Assembly (NCBI GenBank): GCA_902798915.1 | Contig: CADBYM010000031.1 | Span: 1 to 40,172 of the forward strand | DNA length: 40,172 nucleotides | Direction of reading: 5' to 3' | Source of the DNA: an uncultured Coriobacteriaceae bacterium | Lineage (GTDB): Bacteria; Actinomycetota; Coriobacteriia; Coriobacteriales; Atopobiaceae | In this document: positions 19,784 through 26,410 of the stretch, in pieces | Layout of the letters: the number at the start of each line of letters is the position of its first letter | Position numbering within the stretch: position 1 is the stretch's first letter | Notes under the pieces: generated by a model | Databases searched by the model: none | Told to the model about the DNA's origin: nothing | What the model saw: only the letters and a program-made list of their open reading frames with translations | Program-made: the position numbers and the translations under genes

Positions 19784-19813
19784 AAAAAGGGAGCCCTCAA
19801 GGAGAACTCCCTT
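19784..19813 (-). terminator. terminator of peptide copy 3
   Basis: Minus strand AAGGGAG pairs perfectly with CTCCCTT across a 13-base loop that can itself pair (CTC/GAG), followed by a run of U. Homologous to the terminators of copies 1 and 2. Confidence 0.78.
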
Positions 19814-19888
19814 CAAGACGCTTCGAATCATTGGCCAAGACAACCCGAGAAGGCGGCGTGCGCCGCCAGAGCCTTGGCCATGCCAGCC

Positions 19889-20131
19889 CTATGCAATTGT
19901 AGAAAGCTCCTGCTTCCAGCGATCTAGGATACTAAGACCATCCGTCAGCATTTTGCCCATATATTCTCCCGATTCAATCTGTTTCTCAAGAACCGAAATC
20001 TTCCTCTCGAGTATCTCGCGCCTCCTAAGATTCATTGCCGCAACGCGCCTTTCTTCGGCTCCTATAAAAGACATCCCTCCGGCGACCTGCTCCAAATCAT
20101 CCAGTTGCAGCTTACTCTTGTCCTTGGCCAT
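19889..20131 (-). CDS. double-glycine leader peptide, copy 3
   Basis: An 80-residue paralogue and the first of the tandem set in the direction of transcription. The leader is MAKDKSKLQLDDLEQVAGG and the core (61 residues) contains LERKISVLEKQIESGEY, which aligns with the helix-SG-turn segment of copies 1 and 2 but has diverged more. The ATG at 20131 is preferred over an in-frame GTG three codons upstream because GGGGG is well spaced for it. It has its own promoter (20171-20200) and terminator (19784-19813). Cys-free. Confidence 0.74.
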   Translation of the reverse strand: MAKDKSKLQLDDLEQVAGGMSFIGAEERRVAAMNLRRREILERKISVLEKQIESGEYMGKMLTDGLSILDRWKQELSTIA

Positions 20132-20170
20132 GTCTAGCACCCCCTACGACAGATATTATGTATTGCCTGT

Positions 20171-20200
20171 TTATTAAGCACACTTCTCCAAATTCGTCAA
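20171..20200 (-). promoter_or_regulatory. promoter of peptide copy 3
   Basis: Minus strand TTGACG (20195-20200), an 18-base spacer and TAATAA (20171-20176). Transcription would start about 30-35 bases ahead of the ATG at 20131. Copies 1 and 2 have related TGACGGGCCAG...GTGCT blocks upstream but with about four fewer bases before the equivalent -10. Confidence 0.6.
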
Positions 20201-20293
20201 ACAGCCTCCACGCGTACACTATACGCCCCGCGCAAGCCCCATATGCGATACCATGTTTGCACTATTTGCGACCAACATCGGAGGAGCGACTCC

Positions 20294-21160
20294 ATGAGGA
20301 TTTCCGACATACTCGCGCAACGACAGACGTTCTCGTTCGAGATTTTCCCGCCCCGCGGAGATCTGCCCGTCGAGCAGGCCATGCGCATTGCCGGACAGAT
20401 GGCCGAGCAAAGCCCTGACTGGATTAGCGTCACGTTTTCGGCCGGTGGGTCGGGCAACTCAGGTGCCACCGGTGCCATCGCGGCGCAAATCCAAACCGAA
20501 GCGCACACCAATGCGCTCGCGCACCTCACGTGCCTCGGCTCGAGCCTCGCGGACGTGGACGCATTCGTAAACGAACTTGCGTCCCATGGCGTCGAGAACG
20601 TCCTGGCGCTACGCGGCGACCGCGCTCCGGGCCGCGAGGCCATCGACTTCGAGCACGCCAGCGACCTCATAGCGCACCTGAAGGCAACCGCGCCCCACTT
20701 GTGCATCGGTGCCGCCTGCTACCCCGAGGGTCACGTCGAGGCCACAAGCCTTGCAGCCGACATCGAGCAGATAAAGGCGAAGCAGGACGCCGGCGCAGAC
20801 TTCCTCGTGACGCAACTGTTCTTCGACAATGAGCTGTTCTACCGATTCCGCGAGGCCTGCGTGCGCGCCCGCATCAAGATTCCCATCGTAGTGGGCATCA
20901 TGCCCTTCACCAGCACCAAGCAAATTCAGCGCATGGCCTTCACGTGTGGGGCAAGCATTCCCGCCGCTGTGATCAAACGCCTCATCGGTGCCGGCGACGA
21001 CCCCCAGAGCCAAGCAAGCGCGGGCATCGAGTACGCATGCGAGCAACTCCGTGACCTCGCAGCTAACGGCGTGGACGGCCTGCACATCTACAGCATGAAC
21101 AAGCCCTCGGTGGCACGCGCCACCCATGATGCGCTCGTGGAGTGCGGCTACCTTGCCTGA
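20294..21160 (+). CDS. metF: methylenetetrahydrofolate reductase
   Basis: A 288-residue flavoenzyme that reduces 5,10-methylene-THF to 5-methyl-THF, the methyl donor for methionine. The N-terminus has FSFEIFPPRGD with the family's catalytic Glu (residue 16). FLVTQLFFDNELFYRF and VVGIMPFTSTKQIQRM are typical barrel segments. The ATG at 20294 has GGAGGAG nine bases upstream; in-frame codons upstream lack a site. The next gene overlaps its stop and is a methionine-synthase reactivation-like protein, so the pair points to methionine synthesis or a related corrinoid methyl-transfer pathway. Confidence 0.93.
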   Translation: MRISDILAQRQTFSFEIFPPRGDLPVEQAMRIAGQMAEQSPDWISVTFSAGGSGNSGATGAIAAQIQTEAHTNALAHLTCLGSSLADVDAFVNELASHGVENVLALRGDRAPGREAIDFEHASDLIAHLKATAPHLCIGAACYPEGHVEATSLAADIEQIKAKQDAGADFLVTQLFFDNELFYRFREACVRARIKIPIVVGIMPFTSTKQIQRMAFTCGASIPAAVIKRLIGAGDDPQSQASAGIEYACEQLRDLAANGVDGLHIYSMNKPSVARATHDALVECGYLA

Positions 21161-21842
21161 GCAGACCTCACACGCCGAAGTACTTCGCTATCTCGGGTAT
21201 CGAGGACAAGAGCTGACGCCAACCGTCCGCGCGTGCGTCGACGAGATGGACGCGCGATGCGAAGAGGTTGCCCGGCCAGAGGCGATTTGGGAGAGCTTTT
21301 CGCCCGCGACGGTAAATCTTCCCGGCACAGACATCGCACGTCATCTAGCCAATGCCGTCGCGGTGATCCTGATGGCCGTCACGCTAGGGCACGGCATCGA
21401 CCGCGAGCTGCGCAAGCTCTCCCTCGTGGATCCATTCAGGCAGCTCGTCTTTGATGCGGCAGCGACTGCGGCCGTGGAGCGCCTGGCCGACAAGACCGAG
21501 GCCGCGATTCGTGCCGCTGCTTGGAAACGCGGCCTGTATTGTAGCTGGCGCTTCTCCCCTGGCTACGGCGACCTGCCACTCGAGGTTCAGTCCGACCTGC
21601 TCACGCGGCTCAACGCGACGCGAAGACTCGGCATAACGCTGACCGAGAGCAACCTCATGATTCCCACCAAGAGCGTCACGGCCATCGTCGGCTTCCATAC
21701 CACGCCGCAACCTGGTCTCGCCTCTTCGTGCGACGTCTGTGCGCTGAGCCCCCATTGCGCATTGCACGAACGGGGTACGTCTTGCCGTGCGCCCGTCCGA
21801 ATGCCCCTCAGTAGGGCTCTGCAAGCGGCGGAATCAGTTTGA
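21153..21842 (+). CDS. stand-alone methionine synthase reactivation-like protein
   Basis: A 229-residue protein resembling the C-terminal AdoMet-binding reactivation domain of cobalamin-dependent methionine synthase. RFSPGYGDLPL corresponds to the RxSPGYxxxP signature, and TESNLMIPTKSVTAIVGF is also typical. In MetH this domain remethylates oxidised cobalamin. Here it is a separate protein, as in organisms whose methionine synthase lacks it. The C-terminus has a CDVCALSPHC cluster. I favour the TTG at 21153 (GGAG upstream, overlap of eight bases with metF, homologue-like N-terminus); ATGs at 21126/21129 are possible but lack a ribosome-binding site. The 3' end overlaps the convergent gene by 35 bases. 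Confidence 0.75.
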   Translation: MPEQTSHAEVLRYLGYRGQELTPTVRACVDEMDARCEEVARPEAIWESFSPATVNLPGTDIARHLANAVAVILMAVTLGHGIDRELRKLSLVDPFRQLVFDAAATAAVERLADKTEAAIRAAAWKRGLYCSWRFSPGYGDLPLEVQSDLLTRLNATRRLGITLTESNLMIPTKSVTAIVGFHTTPQPGLASSCDVCALSPHCALHERGTSCRAPVRMPLSRALQAAESV

Positions 21843-22332
21843 GCAATGCCCACATCCGTTGCTTGCTGTGCATGTCTCCAAGCGCAGCCTCAAAACCTCC
21901 CAGACTCAGGACGCGCATGCCCGCAACCATGCTCACGCGTCCCCATCCCAGTTCAAGCGGCGTCCCCGTGTACGCATCGCTCATCAATGCGGCAGCGGCC
22001 TCGTCGGCTGCAACCACCGTGGAGGGGCCGAGTGCCGCCAGCACAAGCCTCATCTGCGAAGGCGCAAGGAACCCCCCATCCAACCGCCAGCACGCCAGGC
22101 CACACCATTCCTCGGGGGCATATCCGAGCTTTGTAAACGCGGCCCGCAGAGCCTTGCCGTCCGCCCCGCTCAAAAGCGCCCCTCCCGACATCTCGGCCGG
22201 CCCCGGTTCGCCCTTTACCACCAGTATGGGCGAGAACGCGTTTCCCACAAGAACCACACCCTGCCGTTCGAGACCCTCCAGTTCGGCGCGCATCTTCTCG
22301 ACGTACACGTGCGATTCTTGCCCAAAACCCAT
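21808..22332 (-). CDS. uracil-DNA glycosylase-superfamily-like protein (degenerate)
   Basis: A 174-residue protein. Residues 26-71 (VVLVGNAFSPILVVKGEPGP, then GALLSGADGKALRAAF and LGY) follow the layout of the N-terminal part of family-4/5 uracil-DNA glycosylases, where GEAPG is followed by PFVGxxGxLL. A second strand at about 100-112 fits VVAAD, the usual ALG position. The catalytic GEAPG is altered to GEPGP and the iron-sulphur cysteines are missing, so enzyme activity is doubtful. I recognise the fold only tentatively. It is convergent with and overlaps the preceding gene by 35 bases, and diverges from trxA. Confidence 0.45.
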   Translation of the reverse strand: MGFGQESHVYVEKMRAELEGLERQGVVLVGNAFSPILVVKGEPGPAEMSGGALLSGADGKALRAAFTKLGYAPEEWCGLACWRLDGGFLAPSQMRLVLAALGPSTVVAADEAAAALMSDAYTGTPLELGWGRVSMVAGMRVLSLGGFEAALGDMHSKQRMWALLKLIPPLAEPY

Positions 22333-22431
22333 TGCGTTTCACCGTCCCACGAAATCATCTCACCAAAGTGGGTACAACTCGTTCATATTGATACTATAGC
22401 GAGCGTCCATCATCTAAGGGAAGGAAGAACC

Positions 22432-22749
22432 ATGGCAAAGGAACTCACCGAAGCGATGTTCGATGTCGCTGTAAAGCAAGCAAGCAAACCCGTTCTGGTC
22501 GACTTCTGGGCAACCTGGTGCGGCCCCTGCCGTGCACTGAGTCCCATCGTCGAGGAGGTTGCCGACTCCATGGCCGATCGTCTGGACGTATACAAGTGCA
22601 ACGTGGACGATGAGCCCGGCCTCGCGCAGCAGTATGGAATCATGTCGATTCCCACGCTCATCCTCTTCAAAAACGGCAATCCAGTCCACACCATGGTGGG
22701 GAGCATGCCCAAGGCCTCCTTGGTCGCAGAGCTCAACGCAAACCTGTAA
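22432..22749 (+). CDS. trxA: thioredoxin
   Basis: A 105-residue cytoplasmic disulfide reductase. The active site is WATWCGPCRA with Cys30 and Cys33, the cis-Pro is in MSIPTLILF, and the C-terminal helix is present, so it is a complete thioredoxin fold. ATG at 22432 after AAGGGAAGGAAG. Single-gene unit: a perfect 9-bp hairpin terminator follows. No thioredoxin reductase is nearby. Confidence 0.95.
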   Translation: MAKELTEAMFDVAVKQASKPVLVDFWATWCGPCRALSPIVEEVADSMADRLDVYKCNVDDEPGLAQQYGIMSIPTLILFKNGNPVHTMVGSMPKASLVAELNANL

Positions 22750-22767
22750 CACCTACACGCGCAGGCG

Positions 22768-22812
22768 GAGCGCCCATGGCCCCCTCGCGGGTGGCTGTGG
22801 GCGCTCTTCTGC
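22768..22812 (+). terminator. trxA terminator
   Basis: GAGCGCCCA (22768-22776) pairs perfectly with TGGGCGCTC (22798-22806) and is followed by TTCTGCTCT. Reasonable intrinsic terminator. Confidence 0.7.
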
Positions 22813-22863
22813 TCTAGCCTTCTCTTCGGATGCGTTATGCTGTTTGTTCGGGAGGTGAGCGAA

Positions 22864-23634
22864 TTGTCCATCTGGAAGCGCATTTGGGCGGGAAGGCGCG
22901 TCATAGTCGCCGCTTTCGCGCTCGTTCTCTTCATCGCCATCATGCAGGAGGTACGATCATCCGAGCTTCTCCAGCTCGACATCGACGCGTACAACTTCTT
23001 CGTGGTGCGGCTACGCCGTCCATGGCTGACATCGATTATGGAGGGATTCTCGAGCCTCTCCTCGCCCATCGTGATAGGCGCCATGTTCCTAATGGTGGCC
23101 GCTTTCGCGCCAGGCAGGCGACCCGGTCTGTGCGCCGCAGTCAACCTCGTATGCGTCGTTGCCATCAACCAAGTGCTCAAGTACATCGTACACCGTCCTC
23201 GCCCCGACGGATTCCGACTCGTGTCTGAGGTCGGCTACAGCTTTCCCTCCGGGCACTCGATGGTCTCGATGGCATTCTATGGCCTGTGCGCTTGGATGGT
23301 ATGGCACTACGAGCGCGACCGCATCATGCGTTGGGCCTGCTGTCTTGCCTTTGCGATCACGATTGTGGTGGTGGGCATGAGCCGCGTATACCTCGGCGTT
23401 CACTACGCCTCCGACGTACTGGCGGGCTTCTGCGTGTCGCTTGTATGGGTAGCCGTATACACGAAGGTATTCTGCCCGCTGTTCATGCCTGACGAGCGAG
23501 AACAATACCATGAAGTGATGCAGAGCCCCGCCTATGTGGAGCCCGAGCACCTGTATGTGGCCGACAACACCACCACCATGAAGGCGAGACACATGCGCTG
23601 GGAGCAGGAGCGGCCCCCACGCAAGGGCAACTGA
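22864..23634 (+). CDS. PAP2-family membrane phosphatase
   Basis: A 256-residue integral membrane phosphatase of the PAP2 family, which dephosphorylates lipids such as undecaprenyl or phosphatidylglycerol phosphates. The three-part signature is complete: KYIVHRPRP, then PSGHSM, then SRVYLGVHYASD. About six membrane helices. The start is TTG at 22864 with GGGAGG eight bases upstream; an ATG at 22837 lies ahead of that site and has none. Which lipid it acts on cannot be told. A strong hairpin ends the gene. Confidence 0.87.
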   Translation: MSIWKRIWAGRRVIVAAFALVLFIAIMQEVRSSELLQLDIDAYNFFVVRLRRPWLTSIMEGFSSLSSPIVIGAMFLMVAAFAPGRRPGLCAAVNLVCVVAINQVLKYIVHRPRPDGFRLVSEVGYSFPSGHSMVSMAFYGLCAWMVWHYERDRIMRWACCLAFAITIVVVGMSRVYLGVHYASDVLAGFCVSLVWVAVYTKVFCPLFMPDEREQYHEVMQSPAYVEPEHLYVADNTTTMKARHMRWEQERPPRKGN

Positions 23635-23636
23635 TT

Positions 23637-23670
23637 CTGATGCGGCCGCCCAGGCGGTCGCATCAGGTTT
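23637..23670. terminator. bidirectional hairpin between PAP2 and YfcE-like genes
   Basis: CTGATGCG (23637-23644) pairs with CGCATCAG (23659-23666), the stem continuing inward with CCGCC/GGCGG. GTTTCT follows on the plus strand. It sits between two convergent genes and could stop both. Confidence 0.65.
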
Positions 23671-23673
23671 CTA

Positions 23674-24210
23674 CTACCTGTGGCGCCGGAAGAAGCGTGC
23701 GATGCTCCATGCGCCATCGTCGGACTCGTCGGACCCGTCTCTCGGCTCGAGCTGTACGATTTCGGCACTCTGCACTTCGCCGTTCTCGGCAAAGACACGT
23801 GCGATGGTGGGGCCCTCGACCGTACGCGGGAACGTGGGACTTCCCGGATTAACCACCAAGATTCGACCTGTACCGCCGGGGCTGCTCTCCCAGCGCACGA
23901 AGGGTCGATGCGTGTGTCCGCACACGGCGACGTCGCACGTCATGAGGTCCAGCCGCTCCTCATAATGACACAACTCCCAGCGAAGCCCGGCCTTGAAGGC
24001 TCGCGTCACCCGTTCGACGCCCGGCCCATAGTCTAGGCCCCAATCGTTGTTGCCCAGGCACATCTCCATCGGCGCAATATCGCAGAGCCGTTGATAGTCG
24101 CCATAAGAGCAGCAGTCCCCTGCATGCATGATCATATCGGCGCCACGCAACGCCCGGAGCAGCGCATCCGAGACGTGCCCATGCGTGTCAGATACGATGT
24201 CAAAGCGCAT
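23674..24210 (-). CDS. YfcE/MJ0936-type metallophosphoesterase
   Basis: A 178-residue calcineurin-like phosphoesterase. All metal-binding motifs are visible: SDTHGH near the N-terminus, HAGDC, LGNND and CGHTHRP, with VNPGS near the end. Members hydrolyse phosphodiesters in vitro, and the natural substrate is usually unknown. The ATG at 24210 has GAGGAGG upstream. It stands alone between a bidirectional hairpin and the regulator operon. Confidence 0.87.
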   Translation of the reverse strand: MRFDIVSDTHGHVSDALLRALRGADMIMHAGDCCSYGDYQRLCDIAPMEMCLGNNDWGLDYGPGVERVTRAFKAGLRWELCHYEERLDLMTCDVAVCGHTHRPFVRWESSPGGTGRILVVNPGSPTFPRTVEGPTIARVFAENGEVQSAEIVQLEPRDGSDESDDGAWSIARFFRRHR

Positions 24211-24268
24211 GTGACCTCCTCACGTGGGCCTTCGCTGCCTTGGAGCGTCATATCATGGGCCAACCGCT

Positions 24269-24282
24269 CATGGTGCACCATG
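24269..24282. repeat. 14-bp perfect palindrome
   Basis: CATGGTGCACCATG is a perfect palindrome in the spacer between the response-regulator gene and the phosphoesterase gene. With no loop it is more like a protein-binding site than a terminator. Partner unknown. Confidence 0.5.
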
Positions 24283-24315
24283 AAGAGGCACTCTCCCAGC
24301 AACGCGTACTTCTTG

Positions 24316-25035
24316 CTAGAGGCCAAGGGCGCGCTTGAGCGCAACGACTCGGCGTCGCGAGACGGAAATCTTCTTGCCTTCCACACCGTTGATCCCGAGC
24401 TGGAGAATGCCGCTCGCGATGGTCTCGACATCCTCTACGTAGGAGAGGTTCACAATGTAGCCACGATGCACGCGGAAGAAGCCGTGCTCGCCAAGCTTTG
24501 CTTCGAGCTTGGCTAACGAAATCGTCGAAAGATAGCGATCGGAGTCCGTATAGATGCAGGAGTAGTCATCCTTGGCCTCGATGTAGCGAATCTTATCTAC
24601 CGGCACAAGCACCTTCCGACCGCTCTTCTCCACCGGAATGCGCTCGACCGAAGGCGTGGACGGACGAGACGGCTTCACACGCGCCTGGACCTTGTCGAGC
24701 GCCTGCACGAGACGTGCCGTCTCCACCGGCTTCATGAGGTAGTCAACCGCGTCAACCCCGAAGGCTTCCAACGCATACTCGCTATATGCCGTAACGAACA
24801 CCACCGCAGGAGGGTTCTTGAGCTTGTGCAATGCCTCCGCAAGCTGCATGCCACTGGTCTTGGGCATGGCAATGTCTAGGAACATCGCATCCGCACGGTT
24901 CTCCATGAGCCGTTCGACGGCCTCACGCGCGCTCGCCGCCTCGACAATGCTTCCCACACGTCCCGTCTCTTCAAGCAGATACCTTAGCTCAGAACGTGCG
25001 GGAGCCTCGTCATCTACGATTATCACACTAAGCAT
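24316..25035 (-). CDS. LytTR-type response regulator
   Basis: A 239-residue two-component regulator. The receiver domain (1-120) has the acidic pocket VDDE, phosphoacceptor Asp54 in MFLDIAMP and the Lys in YLMKPVE. The LytTR DNA-binding domain (about 138-239) has the typical YIEAKDDYS and FFRVHRGYIVNL segments. The ATG at 25035 is spaced nine bases from GGAGG and overlaps the kinase gene by eight bases; a second ATG at 25044 directly abuts the GGAGG. Regulators of this class control surface, peptide-transport or metabolite-uptake genes. Targets are unknown here. Confidence 0.92.
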   Translation of the reverse strand: MLSVIIVDDEAPARSELRYLLEETGRVGSIVEAASAREAVERLMENRADAMFLDIAMPKTSGMQLAEALHKLKNPPAVVFVTAYSEYALEAFGVDAVDYLMKPVETARLVQALDKVQARVKPSRPSTPSVERIPVEKSGRKVLVPVDKIRYIEAKDDYSCIYTDSDRYLSTISLAKLEAKLGEHGFFRVHRGYIVNLSYVEDVETIASGILQLGINGVEGKKISVSRRRVVALKRALGL

Positions 25036-26410
25036 TTGCACCATCCTCCACTGAACCAACGCGCGGGGACGTCCTGACGTAGGAGGACGGCACCGCATCG
25101 GCAAGGCGAAGCGTTACTACCGTACCCTCGCCCTCTTTTGACATGACCTCAATACCAGAACCTACACCATAAAAGCGTTCAATACGCTCGGCGACGTTGC
25201 GCAGGGCGATTCCCGTCCCCCCGTCACTGCCATGCTCGATCTGCGCCTGTGCAAGCAGGCGTTGCGCCGCATCCTCGTCCATACCGAGCCCATCGTCCGC
25301 CACAGCCACAAGCACGTCACTGCCATCGGTAACCACGTGCACGTCGATGTGCAGCGGACCCTCATCCCTCATGGCGTGTCGGACGGAGTTCTCCACAATT
25401 GGCTGCACGAGAAAGCCGGGTACCAGCACCTCGCCAAGACCTGGCTCGACATGCTCGGACTCCATGATGCGATCCTCCCCGAAACGCGCCTTCTCGATGG
25501 TGAGATACCTGCGCGTCTGCTCCAATTCCTGCGAGAGCGGAATTTGTGCCTCGGAGCTCTCGAGCGTGCGCCTATAGAACACCGAGAACTCACGCAACAA
25601 GTCACGTGCCTTGGTGGGATCGGTACGCGTGAAGGCAGCGATGGTATTGAGCGTGTTAAAGAGAAAGTGCGGGTTGATCTGCGCTTGCAGGGCCTTGACC
25701 TCGGCACGTGCCGTCAGCTCTGCCTGACGATCCAACTCATACGAAGAAAGCTGCGCAGAGAGCAGGTTGGCAAGTCCGCGCGCAATGACGAGCTGCGTAC
25801 GGTCAATTTGACGACCCGAATGGTAGTACAGCTTGAGGGCCCCTACCGGTTTGTCGGCCACCGTGAGCGGGACGATGACCCCTACCGGGTATCCCTCCGG
25901 CGCGTTTGTGGACGCGGGCACCGAGAACCCCTCCTCAGCGAGACTTGCCGTGTCGCGCGCCGTGAACGTCTCCATGCGCCCGGACTGGATGACCTCCATG
26001 GTTGGCCGCGTGTTGGGCGAGCCAGGCGGATAGGCCGGGGCCTGCTCACCTACGTAGGCAAGCACGCATCTGGTGTCCGTTATGGCCACCGCCTGCGCAT
26101 GCGTCTCGGGCAAGATGAGTTGGCACACAGCACTGCAGCTGTCGGGCGTAAGGCCCTCACGCATGTGGTCGAACGTACCTGACGCGATGCGCAGCGTCCG
26201 CTCGGTAGCTTGGGAACGCTGATTGTCGGGCACAAGCAGCACGGAGGCACCCAACACAATGAGCAGGGCCAAGATGGCGCCGGCAATCATAGACGCCAGG
26301 AGGTTGCTTTGCGCTATGCCCCACGAGAGAAGGGCAAGCATCGCAACGATGGCAAGGGCGACCAGGAGGTGGAAGGAATTGCCGATGCGCTCGTTCAAAA
26401 CACCACTCAT
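25028..26410 (-). CDS. LytS/YehU-type sensor histidine kinase
   Basis: A 460-residue membrane kinase that should pair with the adjacent LytTR regulator. Two membrane helices lie at about 12-31 and 38-60, a GAF-like sensory domain spans about 70-225, and the His_kinase motif INPHFLFNTLNTI holds the phosphoacceptor His248. The N-box QPIVENSVRHA (336-346) and a DDGLGMD G-box are intact. It lacks the five-helix LytS input domain. The ATG at 26410 overlaps the glycosyltransferase stop as ATGA, implying coupled translation. The signal sensed is unknown. Confidence 0.9.
   Translation of the reverse strand: MSGVLNERIGNSFHLLVALAIVAMLALLSWGIAQSNLLASMIAGAILALLIVLGASVLLVPDNQRSQATERTLRIASGTFDHMREGLTPDSCSAVCQLILPETHAQAVAITDTRCVLAYVGEQAPAYPPGSPNTRPTMEVIQSGRMETFTARDTASLAEEGFSVPASTNAPEGYPVGVIVPLTVADKPVGALKLYYHSGRQIDRTQLVIARGLANLLSAQLSSYELDRQAELTARAEVKALQAQINPHFLFNTLNTIAAFTRTDPTKARDLLREFSVFYRRTLESSEAQIPLSQELEQTRRYLTIEKARFGEDRIMESEHVEPGLGEVLVPGFLVQPIVENSVRHAMRDEGPLHIDVHVVTDGSDVLVAVADDGLGMDEDAAQRLLAQAQIEHGSDGGTGIALRNVAERIERFYGVGSGIEVMSKEGEGTVVTLRLADAVPSSYVRTSPRVGSVEDGANA

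Larger units (their letters stand above)
18730..20131 (-). repeat. three tandem diverged units (peptide gene + terminator + dyad block)
   Basis: Three units with gene starts at 20131, 19608 and 19105 (periods 523 and 503) share the same order: leader-peptide gene, a segment ending in GAAGCGTC-like sequence, a terminator, a short dyad, then a GGCAATCGG-like block (18741-18785, 19211-19262, 19730-19780 on the plus strand). Similarity is clear by eye both inside and outside the genes, which indicates duplication of whole transcription units followed by divergence. Confidence 0.75.

Noticed and set aside
21787..22431. Long N-terminal extension of thioredoxin
   Set aside because: The frame is open upstream by chance and runs antisense to the glycosylase-like gene; the thioredoxin fold and the ribosome-binding site define the start at 22432.
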